From Epiperipatus broadwayi (Eukaryota; Onychophora; Udeonychophora; Euonychophora; Peripatidae): a DNA stretch of 64,000 bases. The DNA lies in NCBI GenBank assembly GCA_028023455.1, contig JAQFVV010001029.1:62001-126000 (forward strand), given 5' to 3'. Below the pieces are notes generated by a model. That model made no database searches. It was not told the origin of the DNA and was given only the letters and a program-made list of their open reading frames with translations. Of this stretch, positions 33,251 to 47,741 are shown in pieces; position 1 is the first letter of the stretch, and every line of letters starts with the position of its first letter. The translations under genes and the position numbers were made by a program.

Positions 33251-36200
33251 ATATTCTGCTCTGTAATTATGCATCTTCACTTCCGGATAATATATGGTAT
33301 AAAATAAAACAGGTTCTATCTCAGTTAATAATTAATAACTAAAATATTCAGTACTAAAATTAAAATATTTCACTAGCTCAAATTTAAAATACGAATAAGG
33401 TTCAATTTATAAAAAAATGAATTAAATAAATATTTAATATTTTCATGAGACTTGAAGTGAAAATACAGGTGACAAGATAGATTACATTGAGCCAATATCC
33501 TACAGGATACTACCTCAATGGCATAAGAACACTATCCCCCCTTTTATTACTATTTCAAATAACAAACTCATAGTATTCTTACGACTTTAATAACTTCTAC
33601 TCACTAAGATTAAACTAATAATTAAATCTTAATCTTCTATTTAATAATAATCTAGCTCAATAAAGTAATCTCAGGTTCCTAAAGTTTATTCTAAGTTAAT
33701 TTAAAATACGGTAGTAAAATATGAGAAGGGATTTTATGTCATAATCTACTACACTTAAACTAATAATAATAAATAACAATAATAATATTATTCATGTAAT
33801 GATATAATAAATACGTGGTAGCATTTTAATAATCTGACAAACAAAATATGTGTGGCAACTGATAGCATATAATTTAATATAATATTGTAATAACTGATTT
33901 ATGACCAATAAATAATGTAAGATTATGATTATTTAATTATAATGAATACCAATAAAATATTTAAAATTCTTAAAATAATTATTTATTTATCTTTTGTGCA
34001 AAATTATATATTTGTTTCAGTTATTATGCATATATCGTGTTTTCATGCAGCGATGTGGAGAAATAAATAACTCTGACACAAAATTTTTTAAATAACAAAA
34101 TTTAACAAAGTTTATTACTAACAATAAATAACTAAACAATTTATTTACATTATTTACAGTGGATATCCTTAACCTTTTTTTTACTTTACAGTTTGATTTA
34201 CGAGTTATAAAAAAAATAATTTATATTTCAATCATGTCTTTATTTAGATTTAGGACAAAATTAAAAAAAAAAAATGTTATTATTTGGTTTCTCATCATGG
34301 TTAACTTATTACAAGTATATTTATCTACTTTATTAGCAACAGCATTTTATCCTTAATATTATTAATCTATCTTATTTTTTTAAAAAAAATTCATAGTTAG
34401 AAAAACATTCTATAGAAAACAAAATTTTATAATGAGTATGGATTTCTCAAAATATTAAAAAAAAATTCATCTTGCAAAGTCAAAGATGTTACACAAACTA
34501 TTATCCAAAATTCAGTACTAGATTTTAGTATTTATCACACAATGTTTACTAATCATAATATATTCTTCTTTAAGCCTTACTTTAGTATGATATAAGTTTA
34601 ATCATTAATATATTTCTGTTAATTAATAAACAAAAATATACTATGCATATTGTTTACATAATCTACTTTGTACTATTATATTTTAAAATATACAATACTT
34701 ATTTTTCTCTTTAAAAAAATAATACTAAAGCATTTAAAATTATTATCACTTTAAAAAAATATCTTTGTTTAGATACCTTATTTTACAAATTTTATATTTC
34801 ATTTCCAAAACAAAATTCAAAATATATTTTATGATTCTTTTCTTTCCCTAGGACACTTTGGATCTTCAATTTTAAGTTATAACATTCTGCTCCTTATAAG
34901 CAACTAAACTAATCTTATACAAAAAACGATAGCACAACCTTAGTTCTAAATTATTTATCATTTCTTTTAAAATATCTTACTAAACGATGCAGTTACATGA
35001 AATAAAGATAGCGAAAACAGATGCATAGGATTAAGGAAGAAAGCTAGAGTATTACTCTTAACATATCTCAAAATCATGGTACAGTGCGAAGAGGTAGGAC
35101 ATTTATCTGCCTAATATCCTCTAGTACAGGGACGATGTTAAAGCTATTTCTTCAGCTTTATTAGAACATCAAATATTTAAAGTAATATAAACACTGTCCA
35201 AATAAAATATGTATGTCATAGGGCTACGTTAACTATGCTGATAACCACAAAAAGACTAAATATTATTCCCATTCCTTATCATATCCTATTTTAAATATAC
35301 ATCATCTTGGTTTCCTGCCAACTATAGTACTTCCAAGCCACTATCTCAACATTATTTCTCAAGATTTTTCTACATCTTACATCGATAAAATAACTATCTG
35401 CATTTACAAAACAATAAATAAAATTCATTAATAGTTAAACAATCTTACTATCCCATACGAAAAGTTGCTTACTTCATTGCTCTGTATGTTTAATCATATA
35501 CAATCTACTTAGACAATATTTGAATATCCCATATCATAAAAATTTTAAAAGAATCACATAATTATTTGTTATGTTGGATTATATTACTAAAAAAAAAAAA
35601 ATCAAAAAAAATTGTCATATGCATATTTTCAAATCAATCCTATCTCATAATGTTTTTTAAAATGTTGTATAAAATGCAGTACATATAAGTATAAAACTTT
35701 TACACTTCATTCTTCCAATTTATGGATGATCTAAAGAAAATAAAAAAAACAAAAAACATACAGTATAAATTATCAATAGTTATTATTATTACCAATAACC
35801 TTTATCTAGTCATCATGTTCAGTAAGCTTCCTTTGTCCACTTGAGCATTGCAGATATAAAAAAAAAAATCACACCCATACACTTTATATTAAAATATTTT
35901 TTAGCTAAATTATTAGATTGTCATATTATAAAATTTTAATATTAACAAATTAATGTTTTATGTTTTTCCTAATCTTATATAAAATTTTAGATTTAAATTA
36001 GGTTAACAAAATAAAAGAATCAAAACTATAGTTACATATTTTCTTGATGATAGTTCCTGATAAGTCCAAAATGCTTATTATTTTCTCTAGAGTTTTTTAA
36101 AAATGTTCTCCAAGCACGTTAAAGTTTAAAATAAAAATAATTATTAATCCATTTAGTAAAATTTAGAAAATAATCCTTGGTTTTAATTTTTAAGACGATA

Positions 36201-38235
36201 ATTATTAAATAATCCCGTGAAGCTTCTTAATCTTCTCTACCAATATTCTCTGCGTATCCGATGCATCAATCCATCTAATTTAACTTTAAAAATATTCGAT
36301 GAATTTTTAAATACTATTTGTATTTCCATAGATCCATCTTTTATTCATCTATGTGTTCACTTTTTATCTCTGTTTCCTTCTTGATACATTTAAACTTTCA
36401 TTTGGTATTTTTATATATCATTTTAAAATAAAAAAAAAATGTTACCTTCAGAAAGGATATAACATTTTACTCCTTTGAATATCATATTATATAAAATAAT
36501 CCATGAAATATAATTGTCTTATTACTATTAAAAAATAAATCTTGGATCAGTTTATAAATAATACGTTTCCATACATTTTTAGACTCCGTATAATGTCCGA
36601 GCTGTGGTTTTTATGTACCAGAACAGTTCTCCGGTTATGCATAAATAAAGCTGTATCAATAAATATTCAAATATTTCTTCAGCATTACAATTTATATCCA
36701 TTTTATTTCGTAGTATATCCATTTTTTATTGCGTAGTTTAGATTAAACTTTTAGATAAAATACGACTGGTAAGTACTTTAAAAATTAGAAAATCATGTTA
36801 AACGAAATTATTAAAATATTTTTAGTTTATACTCTCTTTTGCAAAAAAAAAATATTTTTAAAATTATCAATTAGTTTTTTTTTTGCAGATAAAGTTATAA
36901 GAAAGTACTAAAAAAATTGACTAAGATAAAAGATTTAAAAAAAATACTATCTTTTGATAGTTATAATTTACCTTTCTTTGGTTTCAATACATTATTAATC
37001 TCCCTCTATAACTTAGTTACAATGATATTTATCGTCTGTAAGAATACTTATTTTTATTGGCCAATTCTTACTTTAGCTTGAGAAAAAATTTACATATTTC
37101 CAATTTATAGTAGAATTATATTTGAAAATAAAAAATGATGACGTAATGAACCTAAAATATTATTTAAAATATTACTTTTAAATAAATTATTATTTTATTA
37201 AAACTATTTAAACATTTAAAATAACTTTTAAAATAACATTTAATAACTTATTCCATTTATCTATTCAATTTATCTATTTTTATTTAAATAAAATATTTAA
37301 TTTTTATTATATCTGTATTCGTCTTTATTACATTACTTAAACATTACATATGATAGTTAACTTAATGTTTAATACTATTTACTTTTATGATAGGCAATAA
37401 TTCTATCCAATTCTATAACATAACTTTTAAAATATTTTAAACTTTGTTATTATTTCAAACAAGCGTGTATGTGATAGTATACATTAAAAAATCACGTGAT
37501 TAATAATTTTGACAGACGATTTTCAATCTATTTCTCTGCCTAGACTAATAAAATTGATACACTTATTATATTATATAAAATAATTATAAAAAAAATTTGG
37601 AAGAACAATTTAGAAAATATAGAACTAGATATAATTTTCACCATCACAAAGTTTATTTTAAAAATATACTATATTAATTTTTGTTTATTAAATATGATTA
37701 TAAATTTAAACACTGGATTTATTAATTTATCAGTCTTAAACTATTAAAATCAAATTTATTAAATATACTTTTAATATTTATAGCTGTGTTATTTAATATG
37801 GCCAGCTTTTACAACCATATGAAACAATATTTTAAGCTTTATATAACTATTTTTAAATGATTTTATATACTACGTATTCTCTTTAGCTTCAAATTGTACT
37901 TTAAAGATATAATTGACTTAATATAATTAATTTATTAAAAGAACATATTCTAAATTTAAAATTTTTTAGTAATTGACTGTTATGAATTATTACTGACCTA
38001 TAGAAAAGGGCACAATATATATATAGCTGAATAGAAACTGTTTTATAAATGCTCAGAGTTTGTGTTTAGATCTAGTTTCTTATTCCTGTCTTTCACTGAC
38101 GATAGCAAATAGCTTGAAATCATGATCTGAAAGTGGAATTAAAGTTAGAGATAGTGAATGCTCGCTCTGATGTTTATGTAAACAGAAAACTACGCTTGAC
38201 GGTGTTTTTGGTAGAACGCATCTGTTATCATATAT
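33251..38235. other. Very AT-rich intron, nothing recognised
   Basis: About 5 kb dominated by A/T runs, with only low-complexity ORFs (34159-34356 and 36542-36736). A polypyrimidine run near 33535 (ATCCCCCCTTTTATTACT) resembles a minus-strand polypurine tract. A similar one occurs near 42125 (GATCCCCCTTCCCCTTTATT). Related LTR remnants are possible but not demonstrated. Confidence 0.45.
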
Positions 38236-38237
38236 AT

Positions 38238-38450
38238 ATAACCATTAGAAAACAGTCAACACTTAGATAATCTCAATATAGATAAGTCAACAATTTCATA
38301 CTGTTTCCAAGGCAACCTCTTTATTAACAATAAAGGTAGAAACCCACCTTTATTTATGGTCCAATATACTTATGGAGATATTAAAGATTGCAACTTGATT
38401 ACAGAGATTGAAATTGTTGATACTAAGAAATTTAGATAAATCTTCTTAAA
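38238..38450 (+). repeat. Family E copy
   Basis: It contains GTCAACACTTAGATAATC, TTCCAAGGCAACCTC, AACAATAAAGGTAGAA, ATTTATGGTCCAATAT and the tail TTGCAACTTGATTACAGAGA shared with 15.3 kb. Confidence 0.8.
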
Positions 38451-38754
38451 AAAAAATAGAGATGGGTAGTTTGCAATAAACTTTGATTAAAGACTAAAAA
38501 ACAATAAACCAAATTTAAACCAAACTGCAGCTGACAAAATATGTATATATAAGATTAAAAGTATTTGTTTTCAACTTTATGCAAACAGTAATGAAATTTA
38601 TAAATCAGTCTTATAGCTTTTTAAGATGTAACAATCTGCATCTTTAGAATGATTGTAAAGTATTACTAAATCCACCAATTTTTTTATTTTGTGGTAATAT
38701 CTTATATAAATGCAATTTATCCATCTTACTTTGAATATGTTTTAGCAAAAAACA

Positions 38755-38882
38755 ATGTTGTATATATGTACACACAATCTTACATTTTGACTGTCCTGTA
38801 GGGAATTAAAATAGGAGTGGTTCTGAAGAAGATTGCAGGACAGTCGAAATGTAAGATTGTGTGTATATATATATACAATAAA
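38755..38882. repeat. Family D fold-back element
   Basis: ACACAATCTTACATTTTGAC and GACTGTCCTG on the left are mirrored by CAGGACAGTC and GTAAGATTGTGTGTATAT on the right. The right arm reads CTGAAGA, then GATTG/CAGTC around CAGGA, then GAAA, a hammerhead-like order. The second copy is at 51358-51540. Confidence 0.75.
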
Positions 38883-39015
38883 AATTTTATTTGCTAAAAA
38901 GTTTCATAGTAAAATGGATAAATTGCATTTATATAATAATTGTAAAGGAAAAAAAGTAAAAGTCACTTAAAAGTTTTAGATGCCATGTATGATTTAGAGT
39001 TTTTAAGATAAACAT

Positions 39016-39228
39016 AGGGGATTTGAACTCAGACTTTCAAGCACTCTTCAACTGTCCATACTATCTCATACCACTGATACATGTAGAAAAGATCACTAAT
39101 CACCAATATGGTGATTGTTTATCTTTTCTACATGTATGTGGTCATGTGTATCAGGGGTATGAAATAGTATGGACAGTTGAAGGGTGCTAGAAAATCTGAG
39201 TTCAAATCCCCTATGTTTACAATTAGGT
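39016..39228. repeat. Family C fold-back element without ribozyme
   Basis: GGGGATTTGAACTCAGACTT is mirrored by AATCTGAGTTCAAATCCCC. The arms stay complementary to the centre (CACCAATATGGTG), and the hammerhead segment present in other copies is missing. Confidence 0.88.
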
Positions 39229-39599
39229 TTCAGGTATTTGAAGAATGCCTGTATTTCAAATAGTTCTTAAGATATTATATTTTTCTTCATCCATAAAAAA
39301 ATTATGTCTAATAAAGTAAGATCTTTACCTATTTACATGTAATAATTCTGATCATATGATTGTGGAGCATTGTGTTTTGAAGAGACGTTACCTTTAAAGT
39401 GAATGGAAGACTGAAAGACAGTTGGGTGATATTTTAGTCTTTTTATATTTTATATGAAATATTTGTTAATGAGACTAATCTTAAAACTTTATACAAAATT
39501 GTCAATTCTTTCACATTCGAATCTTGTTGTGTCCAATATTAAAGGTAATTAAATTATATGAAAAATGAAACTTACGCATAATCGCATAATCCCCGACAC

Positions 39600-40100
39600 T
39601 AAGATTGATTACTGATAATTCTAGATAATAAAATTTGTTATATACAACATTAACGCAATAATTATATATATATTAAAAAATTAGTTACTATCAAATATAT
39701 ATAGTCATTAGATTTTTTAAAAATATATAATTATGTCTAATAATCAATTTATTATTAATAAAAAATATAAAGTGGCATTTAATTGCTTATGACATTTTTT
39801 ATTTCAATTATTACTAAGAAAACACACACCCTTTTTTTAACATTAAAACTTAACCTCCTCTCTCCACCATTTTCTCATTTTTCTATAAATTTAAAAATCT
39901 TTTTTTTTAGAAAAAAGTCTTAGAGATTTTTGTTTTCCTAGTAATAACTGAAAGACAAAATTGTCATAAACAATTAAATGTTATTTTATTTATTAATAAA
40001 TTAATTAGACAGTATTATATATTGTTAAAAAATTTAATGACTATATATAATTATTGCATTAATATTATATATATAATGAATTTTATAGTCCGGAATTATT
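39600..40100. repeat. Imperfect ~490-bp palindrome
   Basis: The left arm carries AACGCAATAATTATATATA, TGTCTAATAATCAATTTATT and TTAATTGCTTATGACA. The right arm carries the complements TGTCATAAACAATTAA, AATAAATTAATTAGACA and TATATAATTATTGCATTAA. The spacer is pyrimidine-rich (CTTAACCTCCTCTCTCCACC). No ORF. Confidence 0.75.
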
Positions 40101-40319
40101 TGTAATCAACCCTGGTGACTGGGATTAATTTGGGTAAATACTATTTATTTGAATTTAAATATAATGTTAGGTTCCTAAATGCCAGCCATCTCAGGGACCA
40201 ATTCCTTACTTTAATTGTAAATCTCTGCACACACTCTACCACTTTAATAAAATTCAATGGGGGTGAACTCATATATAGCCCCTGTGATGGTGCACCATTT
40301 ATATGTAACTGAAGTTAAA

Positions 40320-40445
40320 GGGAAATATGATTAGTTAAGCGTTGGTGGCCTAGCGATTAGCATAGCTGCCTTCCAAATAGCTGGCCCGGGTTCGCTTCCC
40401 AGTCAACGAATTTGACATATGACAAAAAAAAGGGGAAATATGATT
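40320..40445 (+). mobile_element. tRNA-derived SINE with 13-bp TSD
   Basis: The body at 40333-40432 has an A box (TGGCCTAGCGATTAG), a B box (GGTTCGCTTCC) and an A-rich end. The duplication GGGAAATATGATT flanks it at 40320-40332 and 40433-40445. It is the same family as 20031 and 47742 but diverged. Confidence 0.9.
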
Positions 40446-43400
40446 TGCTATTTGCTTTAGTGGTAGTGCCAGTTTTGATGATGTCTTAGCTATATAGTTA
40501 AAATTCCATGAGGAACTAGCATATATTATTTTGACAAAATATCTATAGTATTATTAATCAAACATTACTATAAAAGTCCCAGCTATTACTTGGGTCCTCA
40601 AAAAAATATTGACTCATCTTTGATTAATATAAAGGTGGTACCTGCCCTACTAGTTTTTTGACTATTTTTATTTTGTATATACACCTTTATTCCTCTTAGC
40701 GATAGCAATTGGTTCTCCAAAACTCATTGTTAAGCAAGAATATCATGTACTGGTCGGTTTTGTCTGTTCATATAACAAGATCTAGCATCTAGGCAAAAGT
40801 ACCTAAAGTCCAATCATGTGCAAGATACATAAGTCAGGAACACTCATGAACTCTGCCCTATTTGCCAGATCTACCAACTTATGAGCAAGAATTCCGATGA
40901 TACGATCTAATTTATTTCTTACCGCCGGCATTGCAAAGCCATGACACAAAAAGACTCTAATTTGAATTTATTCACATATAGAATATTATTGTTAGAGAGA
41001 TTCTATCACCTAGAAAATTAAACTCTTTATATAACATCAAATCTTATTACTGTTCAATAAATGATACAATGACTTTGATATTTAGAAATATATACAAGAT
41101 TTATTATGTTAACTTGAGGTATATATGATTAATTACATTATTTGTGTCAAAATAAAAATAAAAATGGGTATTTATCTCTCTTAGACAACATTAATCCCTC
41201 TTACAATACTATAAAATGAGCATATTTATTCAAGTTATGCTGCAGTAACAAATAATTTATCGCTTTGTTCTAATGCAGGTATTTATATGTCAATAATTTA
41301 ACAGATTACATGGTATACCTAAGATTTTTAAAAGGAACTGGATTACAGTTATTTAAGGTTCTTTAAATCCACCATTAATATAACAACAGCACTCGAACCA
41401 ATACGTAAGATTATTGAGTTTGATGGCAAACAGTAATTATACTGATTACTAAAAAATAAAATATTCATATTTGCGAAGTAAGAACATATGTGGGAAGCTA
41501 ATTTAGAGAGCAATCACTGTGGCAGAAACAGCGCATCTGAAAATATGAATGAGAATATAAAAATGCAATCCATTTAGCATAATTATAACAGTATGCTTTA
41601 TGAGCATTGATAGGCTTAGCAAGAATGAAATATGGGAGAGTGGTACATGCATGATGGCAATGAAGAGATCCATTCTAAGATCCAAGAAGGTGGTTCAATT
41701 TATGGCTAAAGAAGGTGACTCCCTGCAAACGTTGGCAAGGCCGGGTCAAAAAAAATGAAGAATGCACTTTATTGAATTGCCATTGGCTGGACTTTGCCAG
41801 AGCGGACCCTATGTAATAATATCTAGTGCTGAAGAAGTCCCAAGGGGTTTATGAACCTTGTCCTTGAAAATGGAAGTAAAAATAGATGTGACTCGGGTTT
41901 TCCAGTACACCCGGGAAATGAAGTACAAATATATATAAAACTAAAGGACAGTATACATGTAACGCTTGAATTAATATAAATATCCAAACTTAAAACTAAG
42001 AAATAAAGAATTATTACATATCTTTATTGATAAAGACCCAGCATACCGGTATGATTTGATTTACTACATGAATATGGGATAAATAAAATTAAAGCTAATA
42101 TAACAGCTCATAGAACTAAAGGATCCCCCTTCCCCTTTATTACTTTAAATTACACATAAAGCTTCCCACAAACATAGAACTAATACAAATCTTTGGTTTT
42201 AAGTACTTTCATAAATACCTTACATCTTATTAGATATATATATATATAAAGTAGGCGGTGGTTAGTGATTTCAAGAAAATAATATTGATTTAATTCATAT
42301 AAGTATATTTAAAGTTTTTAGAAGTTGGTGCTATTATTTAATTAATAAAAAAAACATTTCTTAAAAAACAGATTTTTGCTCTGTTTTTTGAAAATAACAT
42401 TATACAATAATTATCTGATTGACTTTTATTTTACTCTCCCAGACTCACAGGCATCTGCTATAATAAGAATAACAAATTTGTTTTTTTTTCTTTTATTAAA
42501 AACTAGATTAATCACCTTCTGAAAAGTAAGGAAGGGATTTTAAAAGAGATAGCGTAGACATTTGAGAATCTGGGGAAAATTATCGACATATAAACTAGTA
42601 TACGAAAATATAAAGTATCCATAAGGAAAATAAAAATATTGGCGCATAAACATGAAATTAAGAAATAATAATTGTTCAGGAGAGGCTTAATGTAGGAGAG
42701 ATTACTGCTAAGTTATATAGAGAGAACAAAGTACATTTGACTAACAAGGTAAGAATTTACAAATTTATTAATTCGTAATTAATATTGATTTTACAAGAAA
42801 GGCTTTACAAAGTGTTTAAAGAAACAGATAGGTGAGATTTGAAACTATTCAATGTAAATTTAAGAGTCTAGAAGCACTTGAAATTATTACCTCTGTACAA
42901 ACTTGGCTGTTCTTTTGGTGATGTTCAGATTTTTCTTCGTAGATTTAGATCTAGTTTGAAGAGCATAATTATTCAGGCAGGTAATACGTTCATTATTCAA
43001 TAAACAGGCATATAGTTATAGTTTATGAGTATCAGGATCCTGGGCACAGATTTCAGGGAGGGCCATCTCGAATGGCGAGAAAGGTGAAGTGGGTTTACTC
43101 ACGACACATTGAAATCAAACAAGCGTGGATTTATTTGGCAACTGCTTTCATTGACTTTTTAGTTCTCCCAGTGGTCAAAATTAGCCCATTTTATACTCTG
43201 CCCCGGTATTTGTGGAATGCTTTCTTGATTGGTTACTGCTAATCATTCTATAATCTTATTTTTAAAAGAATTTCTGCATAAGCTTTACCCATTGTGCTGG
43301 AAGATGCCATTGTTAGATAACATGTATTCAAACCGAAATTAATTTGATAAAAAATGTTTATGACAAAAGTAAATCAATTAGTTTAGTTTCTAATTTTAAT

Positions 43401-44390
43401 TTTAGAGAAACTTTTAATTAAAGTCATTTTAGAAGATTAAACAAAACTAAATTTCTCACCTTTAATTATTTTGACTACTTACAATTGCATCTTCCATCTT
43501 GGATTTAAAAAGAAAAATATAGTTTAATAGCAAAAATAATTTAAAAGACAAAATTTTATAGATTGACATATAATAAACTTTTTCTAGTAAATATTTGCTC
43601 AATGGGTTTGTCTCTACAATATCTATATACATCTGAGCCGCAGTTACCAAATAATTACTATAACTTTTATAATTTAAAAAAAATACAGAAAATATAATAT
43701 ATTTTGATATTATAAGTTTGTTACAATTAATTCTCCATTACCTATTGCATATACATATTCACTACACCCTTATTTCCCTTTTAAATATTATATTTATTAT
43801 TTTTCCTTTTTTTGTGTGTGTTTAAATTCAGATATCTACGCATATATCTTCATTAAGAAGTATTTTAGTTAATATATCAAGAAAATAAATAAACAAACAA
43901 CAAAAAATGTGTTAGTGAGCGGAATATATACACAAGAATAGGGTTTGAATTTGCCTTGGTAGCGGAAGATTTGAGGTGGGCTGTGAAGCACAATCTGATA
44001 CTCCGATTCCGCTTCAATACAGAATACGTATTTATAATGGGGATCTATGGGAAACAAATTGGTCAGTTTCTAAAGCTAAAAAATTACACTAACTTAGGAA
44101 TAAAGTACATATTAAAAAAATATTCATTAATACTTATTTTAAGTGCAATCTGTTTTTTTTTAAACTTTTTTCTAATACAACATTCAGTATTTTAAAATGT
44201 TGTTTTTCTTTTAATTTGAAACCACTTGGGTATAAACAACATTTTTAACGAAGTTACAAAATCAATAACTATTTTTACATAATTACCAGGTGTTCTAAAA
44301 ATAATATACAGTAATTAAGGAAAAAAAAATTGCGATGATGGTATTTTAGTTGTACTGTACCGTATTTATATATTGGACTATTTCATCATC
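40446..44390. other. Intronic sequence, nothing firmly recognised
   Basis: It includes a moderately GC-richer stretch at 41700-41930, a TA tract near 42235 and one near 43030-43230 with no coding signal. No exon matching the radial spoke protein was found. Confidence 0.45.
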
Positions 44391-44393
44391 TAA

Positions 44394-44502
44394 TATAAGT
44401 GTTGAATATCTTTAGAAAAATTAAACTTGATTTAAAGAATCCAAGTACTGTACATTATATTTAAATAGTTTAATTTTTCTAAAGACATTCAACACTTATA
44501 TG
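44394..44502. repeat. Short inverted repeat
   Basis: ATAAGTGTTGAATATCTTTA and AAAAATTAAAC are mirrored by GTTTAATTTTTC and TAAAGACATTCAACACTTAT, with a ~40-bp spacer. Confidence 0.88.
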
Positions 44503-44984
44503 TACAGTATATAGTATTATAGATTTATTAATTATATATATTTTAAGTTTATACGTTCTAAATTTAAAAAAAAAAATGTTCCAATCATTATAGTGAATAA
44601 TCGATTGGAAATCGAAGTAGTGGGTACAAATTGATGATGATCACTATTGTGAAATATCGTTAAGTAGCCAATCGCTAAGTGAGATTTAGGTGTATATCCA
44701 GAAATAAGCTAGAGTAGAACAAAATACTTACAAAATAACTACTCTTTCTTATTGCATTGCCAAATGTATACCATAAATAAAGCATTGTGTAACAGTAGTA
44801 AAGTGCTTAGACAGTTTAGTATTATTTGGTACTTACAAAATAATATGTATTCAGTAAATAATATTCAATAATTAACATTATATCTAAAAAAATTAACAAT
44901 CACACACTCAGATATTAGTAATAATTCATAATAATTTTGATTCATAAAATATCAAACAATAATTTATGCTTCTCATTAAAATTT

Positions 44985-45455
44985 TTAGGATAGTCAAGCA
45001 ATATTATTTTGCTGATAGAGGGCCCTCCTGACACACATGATAGTGACTTTTATAAAAATAAGAGCAGCCGTCTTATCTTTAACCTAAATTTCTACTTATA
45101 TAGGCCAATCTGAAGCATGCTGATTTGGGAATGTGAAGTTTTTTGTTCTCTTCACTGATTAGGTCCACAATTTCCTTTACCAATTAACCTTCACAAAATC
45201 TTGCAATTTACAGTGGGTTAATGATGCAATCTTAATACTGGAAAATCTATAAAGAGTTGTAATTACAATTTTGTTGAGTGCACAGGAAGAGAACAACAAC
45301 TTCATGCTCCCAGATTGGCTTATATAAGTAGAAATTTAAATTAAAGATAAGACGGCTGCTCTTATCTTTATAAAATTCACTATCATGTGTCATGGTTTGG
45401 GAGGTCGCTCTATCAGCAAAATAATATTGCTTGACTATCATAAAAATTTTCAAGG
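44985..45455. repeat. Fold-back element, ~165-bp arms
   Basis: GATAGTCAAGCAATATTATT, AAGAGCAGCCGTCTTATCTT and CTACTTATATAGGCCAATCT on the left are mirrored by AGATTGGCTTATATAAGTAG, AAGATAAGACGGCTGCTCTT and AATAATATTGCTTGACTATC. The reverse ORF at 45247-45453 lies in the right arm and is not a gene. Confidence 0.88.
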
Positions 45456-47735
45456 TGCATTTGATACAGGCTAACGCCTGTCTTATAAGTATTTACATAT
45501 ACTTCCTGTGTGCTTAACAAAATTATAATCACAATGCTTCTAATTAAATTAACAATTTTGGAAAATTATATAAGCAAGATCAAGTTTACACAAAATTTTA
45601 GCTTATAGTATAGAATCTTTCCTTTTTATTCTTTTCCTTTTTTTAATTAATGAAAAAATAAAAATGATTTCTTTTAAATTTATTATGTTTGAATATATTT
45701 GCATAAAATTATTTATCATTTTCATATATAAAACTGAAGTTTTTAAGGTAAAGATGATAAAAATTAGTTGAGGTTTTAAAATTAATTTCTGATTTTATTG
45801 GTGTGTGTACATATTGTGCCAGACCGTGTATAATGTCCATGCACAAAATGGCTGTTGCTCAAGATTCAGCACAGCTAATCTTTATCGTATTAAAATTTAT
45901 ATAATTTTAACAGATCAAATAAATTGTAATTTAGATACGTATTGGAAGTATTTATATATGGTACATAAATAAATGGGTTTGGTCTATACTATATTTCTAT
46001 TTACACCCACAGTACAAGTATATGTATTACATGTGTTGATAACTTTTATTCACACAGCAAAACTATATAAAAAAACTAAGCTTGTTACATTTGTTTACGT
46101 GTTGGAACACTTTTTATATTTAAGTTATATTATCACCTGTAATGTTCCGATACATGTATACATAAATGTATTTTTTTTCGTTATTTCTAAAAAAAAAAAA
46201 AATTGTTTTAAATAGAATTTAAATTTTGTATTTATTATAATGAGGTTTTGGTGCTTTTCTCACATATTGGACAAGCCACCAGGTGATGCTGCAGAACCAC
46301 CAAGAAGCCTGCAATTGATAAATTTTTTTTTTTTGATCGTTTGTAGCCATGGAAACTATACAATTTCCAATATTAGAAAAAGATATACTTTGAGACACAA
46401 AAAATAAAAGAATGTACGTAAAGTATATGAAAGGTAAAATTGAATTATTGGCTGATGCAATAGCTCATAGGGGATATTAAAATTAGATTGATAAGAAGAC
46501 CATATGTGCTACCTACTAGGTGCGTAGAGTTTAGTTGCTTTTTGTTTGTCCCAGGAATCGGACTGTATATGTTTTCTGAGAAAAGAAAGAGTTTTGTGTC
46601 CAGCTTGTCCAAGTAAGAGGACAATAGATGTTTGCTGAAAATAAGAGTTATTTCCAGCTTGTCTAAGTAATTGAACAGTATATGCTTACTGAAAACAAGA
46701 GAGCAGAAAGAAAAAAGAAATGAAATTTGAAAACTAACCATTCAGATATGGTGTTGATGTTAAATAAATCTTAAAAAGCTACTGAAAGTAAAAAGAAGGA
46801 AATAGAAAATAACCATTTTTGTCCTGATTGCAGCTATAAATCTCCAGGGGAAATGGTTTATGAATCATCTCTCCATTAAAAAATCATATTTGAAAACTTT
46901 AAGTCGTATTTGACTGACTTGCCAAGTGTAATCTCCAATCATAAGCAATTATAAGTAAAGCCGAGTTTTATAGTATAAGTCTGATGTGAAAAATATATCT
47001 GTGAAAAATTATAACCACAGATCCTAGAAACAATAATATATAGAGATGGCCTTAATGTTTGTTCAAGTTTACCAGAAAATTATGGAGTAGACTTCTAGCA
47101 ACAGTACACTTCCCGTTCATCCCTGAAGCCTGAAAATGCCATAGGACAAACAGCATACCCTGATGGAAGAAAAACTCTAACATGTAGATTGGTAAAAGGG
47201 AGCCCTATCCACCCTATTGAGTAGTCATATGGTCCTCTTTGAAGTCAAACTTAATGGAATTTCGAAGTTCAGATGAGTGTATATATTTTGTTTATAATAT
47301 TAATTTTGTGCTTTCTATAAATAATTAATTTGTCTTCACCTACTTGTATCTTGTCAATATTAACCCTTTTAGATAAATGTTGTAATATGTATAATATTTG
47401 TTGGTATTTACGTGCATGTCTAATTTAGATCTGCCACATGCAGGATCTCTTTATTTAAACATCTACAGTGGCACCTCATGCTGAGTGTCCTATGGCCATA
47501 CTCATTAAGCATCATTTTATGTATCCTAAGTTATGACATAGATGCCTATCATATATAAATATAATTAAGCCCAAAAATATTGATGTATCTATAATATTAT
47601 TTATAAATCATAGGAATAGCCATTAGACATGCATGTAAACCATTTGATTATATTTCTTTTGAATATATTTGCTGCATACACTTGATTTCTTAATTTATTA
47701 CTTTAAGGAAGTTAAAGGGGGTATAGACCACACTC
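45456..47735. other. Intronic sequence, nothing recognised
   Basis: Reverse ORF 46445-46741 contains an internal near-repeat (SKHILFNYLDKLE / SKHLLSSYLDKLD) from a ~65-bp tandem duplication. It is not supported as a gene. Confidence 0.45.
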
Positions 47736-47741
47736 ATTATG

